The position numbers and the translations under genes were made by a program. Shown here piece by piece: positions 26,667 to 34,293 of a stretch of 64,000 nt of DNA. Below the pieces are notes generated by a model. The model was given only the letters and a program-made list of their open reading frames with translations. It ran no database searches and was not told the DNA's origin. This DNA comes from Ardenticatenaceae bacterium (GTDB lineage: Bacteria; Chloroflexota; Anaerolineae; Promineifilales; Promineifilaceae). How positions within the stretch are numbered: position 1 is the first letter of the stretch; each line of letters starts with the position of its first letter. The stretch spans positions 1-64,000 of the forward strand of contig JACKBQ010000001.1 in the NCBI GenBank assembly GCA_020634455.1, written 5' to 3'.

Positions 26667-26924
26667 ATGAACGTAAAAGAACAAATTAGAGAATTTATTG
26701 CCGAGAACTTTTTATTTAACCCCGATGGCTTTGATTTGAGCGACGACGCCTCGTTTTTGGATGAGGGCGTGGTTGATTCCACCGGCACGCTGGAAGTGGT
26801 GATGTTTGTGGAAGAAACGTTTGGCGTCACCGTGGGCGACAACGAAATCGAGCCGGAAAACTTTGATTCCGTAAACAAGCTGGCGGCGTACATTGCCCGT
26901 AAAAGCGCAGAAATTGCGGCATAG
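26667..26924 (+). CDS. Free-standing acyl carrier protein
   Basis: An 85-residue acidic carrier protein. The phosphopantetheine site is Ser38 in EGVVDSTG, where the usual DSL is replaced by DST. Upstream and downstream helices match the carrier fold. It is not the fatty-acid AcpP, whose motif is DSLD, but the type found with stand-alone AMP-ligases. Its position between the condensation protein and the ligase suggests that the ligase at 27027 charges it. A possible AAAAAGGAATTG binding site lies upstream. Confidence 0.85.
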   Translation: MNVKEQIREFIAENFLFNPDGFDLSDDASFLDEGVVDSTGTLEVVMFVEETFGVTVGDNEIEPENFDSVNKLAAYIARKSAEIAA

Positions 26925-26930
26925 TTTTGG

Positions 26931-27003
26931 GAGATTGGAGATTAGAGACTGGAGATTGGTTAATCTCTAATCTCCAGTCTCCAATCTCGCAACCGCAGGT
27001 TGC
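26931..27003. repeat. GAGATTGGAGATT-type inverted repeat
   Basis: Words GAGATTGG, GAGATTAGAGACTGG and their complements are arranged head to head (26931-26988), followed by GCAACC-GCA-GGTTGC (26989-27003). The order of the words differs between the arms. Related words occur at about 40237-40262. It fills the spacer before the ligase gene. Confidence 0.6.
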
Positions 27004-27026
27004 CAATCTCCAAATTTGGGGGAACG

Positions 27027-28544
27027 ATGAAATTAGTCCAATCATTTCTTGAAGAAAGCGCCGCCAGGATGCCGGATAAGGTGGCGCTAGTTTGCGGCGA
27101 ACAGCGGTTGACCTATGCCGAGGTTGAGGCGATGGCCAACCGGCTGGCGCAGGCGTTGGTGGCTAACGGCGTGAGCCGAGGTGATCGGGTACTGCTTTTT
27201 TTGCAGAACTCGGTGGAACTGGTGGTGGGTATTTTTGCAACCTTGAAGGCGAATGCAGTTTTTGTGCCAGTGAACCATTCCACCAAGGTAGACAAGCTGC
27301 GGTTTATGGCGCAGGATTGTCGAGCGGCAGGGATGATCACGTGGCAGCGGCAGGCGAAAACGGCCGTTTCCCTCCAACGCACCATTCCCAGCCTCAAAAC
27401 CATCGTGGTTGTGGGGGATGATGTGCCGGACGGCTGCTTCTCTTTTGCTGGGATTCAGGAGACGTTTGGGGCGGAACGGCCGTTCACTCAAACGATCGAT
27501 CAAGATTTAGCCTGCCTCATCTACACCTCCGGCAGCACCGGCGAGCCAAAAGGCGTGATGTCGGCGCACAGCAACGTGGTTTTTGCCGCGTCCTCCATCA
27601 TCACCTACCTGCAAAATCAGCCCGACGACATTGTGCTAAACGTGCTGCCTCTGTCTTTCGATTACGGCCTCTACCAACTGTTCATGACCTTCAAATTTGG
27701 CGGCACGCTCGTTTTGGAGCGTTCTTTTGCCTATCCGGCTGCCATTCTCAAGCGAATTGTAGCGGAAAAAGTGACCGGCTTCCCGTTGGTGCCCACCATT
27801 GCCGCCATTTTGTTGCAGCTAGACCTGAGTTCGTTTGATTTTTCTAATCTGCGCTACCTCACAAATACGGCCGCTGCGCTTTCCCCCAGCCACATCACCG
27901 CCCTGCAAGAGAAGTTCCCCACCGCCACGCTCTTTTCCATGTACGGCCTCACCGAAACGAAGCGCACGCTCTACCTGCCACCAGAGCAGCTGGCCGTGCG
28001 GCCTGGGTCAGTGGGAATTCCCATCCCCGGCACAGAGGCGTGGGTGGAGGATGAGGCTGGTAATCGGCTAGGCGCGGGCGAGATTGGCGAGCTGGTGATT
28101 CGGGGCGGCCACGTGATGCGCGGCTACTGGGAACGGCCAGACAAAAGCGCCGAGCGATTCCGTCCGGGGCCGATTCCTGGCGAGCGGTTGTGCTACAGTG
28201 GCGATTTGTTTCGCGTAGATAGTGAAGGTTACTTTTACTTTGTCGGTCGCAAGGATGACATCATCAAGAGCCGGGGGGAGAAAGTTGCGCCCAAAGAGAT
28301 TGAAAATGTGCTGCATGGGCTGAGTGGGGTGGTGGAAACGGCCGTTATCGGCATTCCCGACCCCGTTTTGGGCGAGGCAATCAAAGCGTTTGTGGTGGTT
28401 AACGACGAGACGCTTACCGAGAAGGATGTGCTGCGCTTCTGTCGCCAACATCTGGAAGATTTCATGGTGCCGCAGCAGATTGAATTCCGCAGCGCGCTGC
28501 CCAAATCGAGCAACGGCAAGATTGCCAAAAAGGAGTTGGCGTAG
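27027..28544 (+). CDS. AMP-forming acyl/amino-acyl ligase
   Basis: A 505-residue member of the adenylate-forming superfamily. The phosphate loop YTSGSTGEPKGVM, the adenine-binding MYGLTETKR, the hinge GRKDDIIKSRGEKV and the catalytic Lys in SSNGKIAKKEL are all present. It activates a carboxylate as AMP ester and transfers it to CoA or, as the neighbours suggest, to the carrier protein at 26667 or the carrier domain at 24032. The segment resembles the AMP-ligases found in exosortase A-associated clusters, but no exosortase is present here. GGGGGAA precedes the ATG at 27027; the frame further upstream is repeat translation. Confidence 0.85.
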   Translation: MKLVQSFLEESAARMPDKVALVCGEQRLTYAEVEAMANRLAQALVANGVSRGDRVLLFLQNSVELVVGIFATLKANAVFVPVNHSTKVDKLRFMAQDCRAAGMITWQRQAKTAVSLQRTIPSLKTIVVVGDDVPDGCFSFAGIQETFGAERPFTQTIDQDLACLIYTSGSTGEPKGVMSAHSNVVFAASSIITYLQNQPDDIVLNVLPLSFDYGLYQLFMTFKFGGTLVLERSFAYPAAILKRIVAEKVTGFPLVPTIAAILLQLDLSSFDFSNLRYLTNTAAALSPSHITALQEKFPTATLFSMYGLTETKRTLYLPPEQLAVRPGSVGIPIPGTEAWVEDEAGNRLGAGEIGELVIRGGHVMRGYWERPDKSAERFRPGPIPGERLCYSGDLFRVDSEGYFYFVGRKDDIIKSRGEKVAPKEIENVLHGLSGVVETAVIGIPDPVLGEAIKAFVVVNDETLTEKDVLRFCRQHLEDFMVPQQIEFRSALPKSSNGKIAKKELA

Positions 28545-28546
28545 CC

Positions 28547-30574
28547 ATGTGCGGGATTGCTGGCATTCATCCGCTGGGCTTGCCGGAGCCGGTTTGCCCG
28601 GAAACGTTACAAAAAATGGTGGCCATGCTGCACCATCGGGGTCCGGATGAGTCGGGGCTGTACTTTTTCGCCGATGATCTCGGCAGCGTAGGGCTGGGCC
28701 ATGCCCGGCTGAGCATTATTGATTTGGCCAGCGGGCAGCAGCCGCTGAGCAACGAAGACGGCATGCTCTGGATTACGTTCAACGGCGAGATTTTTAATTA
28801 CCGCGAGCTGCGTGCCGAGTTGGAAGCTGACCACGAATTTGCTACGGACAGCGACACGGAAGTGATTTTGCATCTGTACGAAACCTACGGCCCAGCCTGT
28901 GTGCAGCACATGAACGGCCAGTTTGTTTTTGCCATTTGGGACGAAGCCGAACATTCGCTTTTTGTGGCGCGGGACCGGGTGGGGATACGGCCGTTCTTCT
29001 ACACCATCTGCCAAAACGAACTCATCTTCGCTTCCGAAATGAAGGCGATTTTGGCGGCGCTGCCCCAACCGCCCACCATTGATTTGACCACGCTGGATCA
29101 GATTTTCACTTACTGGAGCCCGCTGCCGCCGCGCACCATTTTTGAGAACATTCAAACCCTACCGCCGGGGCATTTCATGGTCGTGCGGCGAGGGGAAATT
29201 CATCTGGAGCGGTATTGGCAGCCAGAATTTCCCATCGAGCAAAACAGAGCTGCCCGAACGTTGCCGGAAGCCGCCGCCCAACTGCGCCACCTGCTCACCG
29301 AAGCCACTCGCCTGCGCCTGCGCGCCGATGTGCCGGTAGGGGCTTACCTCAGCGGCGGGCTGGACTCCTCCACCATCGCCGCGCTGCTCTACCACGACAT
29401 CGGCCAGCGGCTGGAGACGTTTTCCATTGCCTTTACCGACACTGCTTTTGACGAAAGCAGCTTCCAGCGGCAGATGGCGGCGCACCTGGGCACGGAGCAC
29501 CACGTCATCACCTGCACCCATGAAGACGTTGGTCGCGCTTTCCCAGACGTCATCTGGCACACCGAGACCCCCATTTTGCGCACCTCGCCCGTGCCGCTCT
29601 TTTTGCTGTCCGATTTTGTGGCGCGTGCAGGCATCAAGGTGGTGCTCACCGGGGAAGGAGCGGATGAGTTTCTGGGCGGCTATAACATTTTCAAGGAGGC
29701 GCTCATTCGCCGCTTTTGGGCACGAGAGCCAGCGTCGGAAATACGGCCGCATCTACTCAAAAAACTGTACAGCTACGTCTCCAATCTGGACAATCCAGCT
29801 TACCTGAGCAAATTTTTTGGCCACCGCCTAACGGAAACGGCCGAACCGGGCTACTCGCATCTGCTGCGCTGGCGCAACGGGGCGCGGCATCGGCGCATGT
29901 TTGCGCCAGAAGTGCAGCAAGCCGTCGGCGCAGAAAAACCGCTGCCTGATTTGCCGCTGCCATCCGATTTTGCCCGCTGGACGCCATTGGCGCAGGCCCA
30001 GTTCTTGGAAATTCACATCTTCCTGGCGGAATATTTACTTTCGTCGCAGGGGGATCGCATGGCGATGGCCCACTCGATTGAGGGGCGTTTTCCCTTTTTG
30101 GATCACAACGTGGTGGAATTTTGCAACCAACTGCCGCCCGACTTCAAGCTGCGCGGCATGAATGAGAAGCATATTTTGAAGCATGCCGTGCGTGACTTGC
30201 TTCCCCCGGAAATTTGGCAGCGGCAGAAACGGCCGTATCGCGCCCCCATCCACCACAGCTTTTTCCCGCAAGGACGGCCGTTGGACTGGGTAGCCGAGAT
30301 GCTTTCTGGGCAAAAAATTGCTGAGGCGGGCATTTTTAACCCGCTGGCGATTGACGCTTTGCAGAAAAAACAGGCCCGCTTCGGCAGTTTGGGCGAAGTG
30401 GATGAGATGGCTCTGGCGGGCATTTTGTCTACACAGTTGGTGCACCATCATTTTGTAGCGGGTGGGGGAAAGCTTGCACTGAGCGCAGCCGAAGTGGCCG
30501 TTACCCAACAGCCAACCGCCAATCAAAAAATCATCCATCGTGGCCAAATTGGTTACGAAAGAATTGGACACTGA
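28547..30574 (+). CDS. AsnB-type glutamine amidotransferase / amide synthetase
   Basis: A 675-residue protein of the glutamine-hydrolysing asparagine synthetase family. Cys2 is the glutaminase nucleophile (Met-Cys-Gly-Ile-Ala), and the synthetase ATP loop SGGLDSS is at 269-275 with the later GEGADEFLGGY. Such proteins make asparagine, but in clusters they often form other amides. It starts two bases after the ligase stop, with its binding site AAGGAG inside that gene, so translation is coupled. About 35 C-terminal residues (from KLALSAAEVAV on) look like translated dispersed-repeat DNA rather than family sequence. Confidence 0.85.
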   Translation: MCGIAGIHPLGLPEPVCPETLQKMVAMLHHRGPDESGLYFFADDLGSVGLGHARLSIIDLASGQQPLSNEDGMLWITFNGEIFNYRELRAELEADHEFATDSDTEVILHLYETYGPACVQHMNGQFVFAIWDEAEHSLFVARDRVGIRPFFYTICQNELIFASEMKAILAALPQPPTIDLTTLDQIFTYWSPLPPRTIFENIQTLPPGHFMVVRRGEIHLERYWQPEFPIEQNRAARTLPEAAAQLRHLLTEATRLRLRADVPVGAYLSGGLDSSTIAALLYHDIGQRLETFSIAFTDTAFDESSFQRQMAAHLGTEHHVITCTHEDVGRAFPDVIWHTETPILRTSPVPLFLLSDFVARAGIKVVLTGEGADEFLGGYNIFKEALIRRFWAREPASEIRPHLLKKLYSYVSNLDNPAYLSKFFGHRLTETAEPGYSHLLRWRNGARHRRMFAPEVQQAVGAEKPLPDLPLPSDFARWTPLAQAQFLEIHIFLAEYLLSSQGDRMAMAHSIEGRFPFLDHNVVEFCNQLPPDFKLRGMNEKHILKHAVRDLLPPEIWQRQKRPYRAPIHHSFFPQGRPLDWVAEMLSGQKIAEAGIFNPLAIDALQKKQARFGSLGEVDEMALAGILSTQLVHHHFVAGGGKLALSAAEVAVTQQPTANQKIIHRGQIGYERIGH

Positions 30575-30587
30575 TGAACACTGGTTC

Positions 30588-30633
30588 ACACTGATTTTTT
30601 CTCCAATCTGTGTAAACCTGTGAAAATCAGTGT
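30588..30633. repeat. Intergenic hairpin, 11-bp stem and 24-base loop
   Basis: ACACTGATTTT (30588-30598) pairs exactly with AAAATCAGTGT (30623-30633). It lies between the amidotransferase gene and the NadE-like gene and includes CTGTG words. Confidence 0.6.
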
Positions 30634-30654
30634 CCCATAAATTTGGAGTTTTAG

Positions 30655-31644
30655 ATGCGTACGAAAACAGCAATTTTTCACCGAAATATTTTAGAGATTG
30701 ATCCCGAAAAAGAAGTTGAGCGCATTGTGGCGCGGCTGGAGCAAGATATTTTTCACGTGCTCAAGCGGAAGGGCGGCGTGATGGGCGTGAGCGGCGGAGT
30801 GGATTCGGCCGTGGTGCTGGCCATCGCGGTGCGGGTCATGCCCACCAGCCGCCTGGTGGCGCTGCTTCTGCCAGAGCGGGAATCCAGCCCGGAGAGCTTG
30901 CTCCTGGGGCGGGAGGTGTGCCATCAGTTTGGCGTGACGCCGCTGGTGGAGGATGTGTCTGAGCCGCTGTATGGCTTTGGCAGCTACCGCCGCCGCGACG
31001 AGGCGGTGAAGGAAGTTTTCCCCGAATACGACTCCAGCTACCGGCTCAAAATTACCCTGCCCACCGATTTGCTGGACAGCGACAAGCTGAATTTTTACAC
31101 CCTGACGATTGTGAGTCCTGAGGGTGAGGAGAAGAGTGAACGGTTACGGCCGTCTCAACTGCGGCAAATTGTGGCAGCAACCAACTTTAAGCAGCGCAGC
31201 CGCGCCGCCATGCTCTACTACCACGCCGAACTGCGGGACTTTGCCGTCATCGGCACGCCGCAAAAAAACGAGCATGACCAGGGCTTTTTTGTGAAGTATG
31301 GCGACAGCGCCATGGACGTGCAGCCCATCGGCCACCTGTACAAAACCCAGGTGTACCAACTGGCCGAATATCTGGACATCCCCGAAGCGATTCGTACCCG
31401 TCCTCCCACGTCGGACACATACAGCGCGGCCAGTACGCAGGAGGAATTTTTCTTCCGTCTGCCGTTTGAATTGATGGATTTGATTTGGTACGGGCTGGTG
31501 CATGAAATTCCGGCGGAGGTGGTGGCCAGCGAGCTGGAGTTGGAGCCGGAGCAGGTCAATCGCGTTTACGCCGATTTGCAGCGCAAGCAGCGCACCACCA
31601 ACTACCTGCGCACGCCGCCGCTTGGCTTGTTCGATGAGCTGTAA
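30655..31644 (+). CDS. NadE-like NAD synthase family protein
   Basis: A 329-residue member of the N-type ATP-pyrophosphatase group. The ATP loop SGGVDS is at 46-51, and the later VIGTPQKNEHDQGFF and KYGDSAMDVQPIGHLYKTQV correspond to NadE blocks. There is no glutaminase domain, so it would need free ammonia, perhaps from the preceding amidotransferase. The segment TSDTYSAASTQEEFFF differs from the PSAxL...DE block of ordinary NadE, so it may be a subfamily for another adenylated acid. A GGAG site precedes the ATG. Either NAD synthesis or amidation in the biosynthetic run is possible. Confidence 0.8.
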   Translation: MRTKTAIFHRNILEIDPEKEVERIVARLEQDIFHVLKRKGGVMGVSGGVDSAVVLAIAVRVMPTSRLVALLLPERESSPESLLLGREVCHQFGVTPLVEDVSEPLYGFGSYRRRDEAVKEVFPEYDSSYRLKITLPTDLLDSDKLNFYTLTIVSPEGEEKSERLRPSQLRQIVAATNFKQRSRAAMLYYHAELRDFAVIGTPQKNEHDQGFFVKYGDSAMDVQPIGHLYKTQVYQLAEYLDIPEAIRTRPPTSDTYSAASTQEEFFFRLPFELMDLIWYGLVHEIPAEVVASELELEPEQVNRVYADLQRKQRTTNYLRTPPLGLFDEL

Positions 31645-31658
31645 AAAATCCACTTCTA

Positions 31659-31714
31659 AACCTCCGGGAGGTTCCTGCCATGACCTTAGTCCCGCGCCAA
31701 ACCTCCCGGAGGTT
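31659..31714. repeat. Paired 15-base palindromes, 26-base spacer
   Basis: AACCTCCGGGAGGTT (31659-31673) and AACCTCCCGGAGGTT (31700-31714) are exact reverse complements of each other and each is nearly self-palindromic. A CTCTGTG word follows at about 31725, shared with the spacer before hutU. Confidence 0.65.
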
Positions 31715-31757
31715 GGTTTTGCAACTCTGTGTTCCGCTTTTTATAAGGTAGTAAATC

Positions 31758-32618
31758 ATGTTTGAATTTATTCACCAATTGCACCAAAAATTTACCGACG
31801 CAGGCTTGGTCGATCCGCTGCAAGAGACGCTGAATTTATGCGATATTTTGTCTGGCGGGGCGCTGCGGGCGCTAGACGGCCGTTCCCCAACCCAAATCAC
31901 CCCGGAAGTCAGCCTGGACGAAATTGTGCGCCAGCGGCAGCAGGGCGTGCCTTTGGAGTACATTTTGCAGCAGACGGTGTTTATGGGACGGCCGTTCATC
32001 TGCACCCCCGCCACCCTCATCCCCCGCGCCGAAACGGAACTGCTGGTGCGTACCGTGCTCAGCCACGCAGCCACACTGCCCGATGACAATTTGGTGATCG
32101 TGGATGTGGGCACTGGTAGTGGCAACATCGCCGTCTCGCTGGCGCTGGGGCTGCCGCACAGCCGCGTCTTTGCCCTGGACATTAGTCCAGAAGCCACCGC
32201 CCGCGCCCAGGAGCATGTGGATCAGTATGATTTGCAAAGCCGCGTTACCGTGGGCTGTGGCGATTTGTTTGCTCCGGTGACGGGGCTAGGGTTAGAAGGG
32301 CAGGTGGATGTTGTAGTGTGCAATCCGCCGTACATTCCCTCTGGCTCGCTAGAAAAAATGTCGGCAGAAATTACGGGCCATGAGCCGCTAGTGGCGCTAG
32401 ATGCGGGACCGTACGGTATTAACATTTTCCGACGGCTAGTGCGGGATGCGCAAACGTTTTTGCGGCCCGGTGGTCTGCTGGCGTTTGAGTTTGGCGCTGG
32501 TCAAGAGGTGCTGGTGCAGCGGCTGGTGCAAAAAAGCGGCAGCTACGTTCAAATGCGAACGGTAAACGATCATTCTGGTATTCCGAGGGTGTTTGTGGCG
32601 GAAACGGCCGTGTCATAA
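31758..32618 (+). CDS. prmC: PrmC/HemK-family glutamine N5-methyltransferase
   Basis: A 286-residue SAM-dependent methyltransferase. An N-terminal helical domain is followed by IPRAETELLV, motif I VDVGTGSGNIAVSLAL and the catalytic NPPY at 189-192, which binds the target glutamine amide. PrmC methylates the GGQ glutamine of release factors 1 and 2. No prfA lies beside it, which is the usual neighbour, so the assignment rests on motifs. It could be the end of the preceding biosynthetic run, but a 113-base spacer with a hairpin repeat separates them. Confidence 0.85.
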   Translation: MFEFIHQLHQKFTDAGLVDPLQETLNLCDILSGGALRALDGRSPTQITPEVSLDEIVRQRQQGVPLEYILQQTVFMGRPFICTPATLIPRAETELLVRTVLSHAATLPDDNLVIVDVGTGSGNIAVSLALGLPHSRVFALDISPEATARAQEHVDQYDLQSRVTVGCGDLFAPVTGLGLEGQVDVVVCNPPYIPSGSLEKMSAEITGHEPLVALDAGPYGINIFRRLVRDAQTFLRPGGLLAFEFGAGQEVLVQRLVQKSGSYVQMRTVNDHSGIPRVFVAETAVS

Positions 32619-32620
32619 AA

Positions 32621-32651
32621 CAAAAAAGAGGCCGAAAGGGCCTCTTTTTTT
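32621..32651 (+). terminator. Rho-independent terminator after prmC (bidirectional)
   Basis: GAGGCC (32628-32633) and GGCCTC (32639-32644) enclose five bases, with six A before and seven T after. It also ends the minus-strand tRNA-Gly transcript. Confidence 0.9.
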
Positions 32652-32653
32652 AG

Positions 32654-32724
32654 AGCGGGTAACGGGAATCGAACCCGTACTCTTTGCTTGGGAAGCAAAT
32701 GTGATACCGTTTCACCATACCCGC
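32654..32724 (-). tRNA. tRNA-Gly (CCC)
   Basis: A 71-base cloverleaf on the minus strand. Acceptor GCGGGTA pairs with TACCCGC, the anticodon stem is TTTGC/GCAAA with the loop TTCCCAA (anticodon CCC, reading GGG), and the T loop is TTCGATT. The discriminator base is T. CCA is not encoded. Confidence 0.95.
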
Positions 32725-32736
32725 CAATGGAGCAAA

Positions 32737-32765
32737 ATTATAGTCTCGTGGCAATTAAGTGTCAA
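32737..32765 (-). promoter_or_regulatory. Consensus sigma-70 promoter of tRNA-Gly
   Basis: On the minus strand a perfect TTGACA (32760-32765), a 17-base gap and a perfect TATAAT (32737-32742) lie 12 bases before the tRNA. Confidence 0.9.
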
Positions 32766-32789
32766 ATCGCGGAAACGGCCGTTTTTCCC

Positions 32790-32817
32790 TTGCACCCCCC
32801 CGTTTTCTGCTTATAAT
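32790..32817 (+). promoter_or_regulatory. Promoter of the response-regulator gene
   Basis: TTGCAC (32790-32795), a 16-base gap and TATAAT (32812-32817) point to the gene starting at 32902 and leave a leader of about 78 bases. An ACGGCCGT copy lies just upstream. Confidence 0.6.
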
Positions 32818-32901
32818 GACACCTTCACAATGTTAAAATTTTCTGTTAATTGAATGAGTGCAGCCGCAACTATATAGAGAAATCTTGTAGAGGACTATTT
32901 T

Positions 32902-33582
32902 ATGCAGAAGGCCGTTATCTTGTTGGTGGAGGGGAAGCGTGCCGGGCAAAATACGGCCGTGCCAGCTCTGGAAAAAGCTGGGCACACCGTTGAACTGTGC
33001 AATACAGGCTCCGAAGCGCTTGTAGCCATTAAGCAGATTGAACCCCACCTCATTATTTTTAACGCCTCCAGTATGCGTACAAATGGTTCGCGTACGTGCC
33101 GTCGCCTCAAGAAACGTCACGAGGAGTTGCCCATTATCCATGTTCGGGCGGCTGGTGAGGATAAAGATTTAGATGCGGGCGCAGATGTTTATCTGGAACA
33201 GCCCTTTACCCCCCGCAAGCTTTTGAATCGTGTGAAAGATTTGTTGCCGATTGATCATTCGGTAGAAGAGACGGTTCGTTTTGGGCATATCTCTTTGTAC
33301 CTTTCTAAAAAATCGGTAGATGCTGGGCAGGGGGAAAACCGACTGACGCCAAAGCTGGCCCATTTGTTAGAGCAGTTTATGCGACATCCGCATCAGGTGC
33401 TTACCCGGCGGCAGCTTATGCAAGAAGTGTGGAAGACGGATTACATTGGCGATACACGCACGCTGGATGTGCATATTCGCTGGGTGCGTGAGCATATTGA
33501 AGAAAATCCAGCCAAGCCGAAGTTCCTTAAAACGGTTCGCGGCATAGGATATATTCTGACTATTTCGGACAACCACAAATAA
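32902..33582 (+). CDS. Atypical OmpR-type response regulator with degenerate receiver
   Basis: A 226-residue DNA-binding regulator. The C-terminal half (about 130-224) is a winged-helix effector domain of the OmpR/PhoB type (TPKLAHLLEQFMRHPHQVLTRRQL, then TLDVHIRWVREHIEENPAKPKFLKTVRGIGYIL). The N-terminal receiver has lost the phosphorylation residues: the acidic pair is Glu10-Gly11, the phospho-acceptor Asp is Asn54, and the conserved Lys is Gln100. It is therefore probably independent of phosphorylation. No histidine kinase is nearby. A ribosome binding site AGAGGA precedes the ATG. Confidence 0.85.
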   Translation: MQKAVILLVEGKRAGQNTAVPALEKAGHTVELCNTGSEALVAIKQIEPHLIIFNASSMRTNGSRTCRRLKKRHEELPIIHVRAAGEDKDLDAGADVYLEQPFTPRKLLNRVKDLLPIDHSVEETVRFGHISLYLSKKSVDAGQGENRLTPKLAHLLEQFMRHPHQVLTRRQLMQEVWKTDYIGDTRTLDVHIRWVREHIEENPAKPKFLKTVRGIGYILTISDNHK

Positions 33583-33705
33583 GGCCGCTGCTGTAAGAAA
33601 TTTGTTCATCCAGTTAAGATCATCGTTACTGGTTGAAGCACAGGTTTTTTGTTTTAGTCAGATGGGTAAACAACAGCGAGGCTTGATCCTACTTTAGGTA
33701 AACAA

Positions 33706-33730
33706 AAACGCCACCTGTTCGGTGGCGTTT
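33706..33730 (-). terminator. Terminator of rpsT
   Basis: AAACGCCACC (33706-33715) and GGTGGCGTTT (33721-33730) enclose TGTTC; on the minus strand a T-rich run follows. It lies 28 bases beyond the rpsT stop codon. Confidence 0.85.
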
Positions 33731-33758
33731 CCGTTTCTATGGTTAGCGCAAAGTGGAA

Positions 33759-34031
33759 TTAGCTGCCTTGACGGGCTTCTTCCAGAGCAGCCATCAGGCG
33801 ACCTTTGCGGCGTGCGGCGTTGCGCGGATGCAGCACCTTTTTGCGGGCAGCCTTGTCCAGGGTTTTGTAAGCCATGTTGGCTGTTGCCTGGGCTTCGTCT
33901 AGTTTGCCGTCAGCAATGAGCTGGCGGGTGCGCTTGACGTAGGTACGAGCCGCTGAAATGTAGGTGCGGTTGTGTGCAGTACGCTTTTCCGTTTGCCGAA
34001 TGCGTTTCTTTGCCGATTGAATGTTTGCCAA
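33759..34031 (-). CDS. rpsT: 30S ribosomal protein S20
   Basis: A 90-residue basic protein that binds 16S rRNA early in 30S assembly. The N-terminus ANIQSAKKRIRQTEKRTAHNR and the RNAARRKGRLMAALEEAR end are those of S20. The start is TTG at 34031: GGAGG stands eight bases before it, the length fits the family, and the longer open frame has no homology. A rare TTG start plus two leader hairpins suggest control of translation, as known for S20 autoregulation elsewhere. It is monocistronic, with its own promoter and terminator. Confidence 0.95.
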   Translation of the reverse strand: MANIQSAKKRIRQTEKRTAHNRTYISAARTYVKRTRQLIADGKLDEAQATANMAYKTLDKAARKKVLHPRNAARRKGRLMAALEEARQGS

Positions 34032-34057
34032 AGTAAAAACCTCCGTTGTGCTTGTCT

Positions 34058-34112
34058 GCATTACTTTTCGGTAATGCCTGTGAAAGCAATTTGCTATTTT
34101 TATTGCTTTCAC
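34058..34112 (-). promoter_or_regulatory. Two leader hairpins of rpsT
   Basis: GCATTAC/GTAATGC (34058-34064 and 34071-34077) lies just upstream of the ribosome binding site; GTGAAAGCAAT/ATTGCTTTCAC (34080-34090 and 34102-34112) lies before it. Both are exact. They may bind S20 to regulate its own synthesis, which is inference. Confidence 0.5.
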
Positions 34113-34141
34113 GAAAACCATAGAGGCGTGAGAGCGGGAGA

Positions 34142-34169
34142 ATAATAACATAAACAGGCAGGTTTGCAA
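34142..34169 (-). promoter_or_regulatory. Promoter of rpsT
   Basis: On the minus strand TTGCAA (34164-34169), a 16-base gap and TATTAT (34142-34147) give a leader of about 100 bases. Confidence 0.6.
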
Positions 34170-34181
34170 GTTTGAACGGGA

Positions 34182-34289
34182 TTATTTTTCGAGTACGGCC
34201 GTATAATCCACACCGTCTTCCCTGACCACAATTTGGGCAATATGCCAGCCCGTTCCGGTGACGATTTCTGCCATTTCTTCTGGCTTCAT
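34182..34289 (-). pseudogene. 35-codon frame, likely methyltransferase C-terminal remnant
   Basis: A 35-codon frame starts four bases after the glgB stop: MKPEEMAEIVTGTGWHIAQ and on to DYTAVLEK. This resembles the C-terminal end of class I SAM methyltransferases, in which a GTGW segment precedes the last strand and an AVLEK tail. The rest of the methyltransferase is absent. It may be a decayed gene remnant or a genuine small protein that is translated together with glgB. Confidence 0.45.
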
Positions 34290-34293
34290 GATG

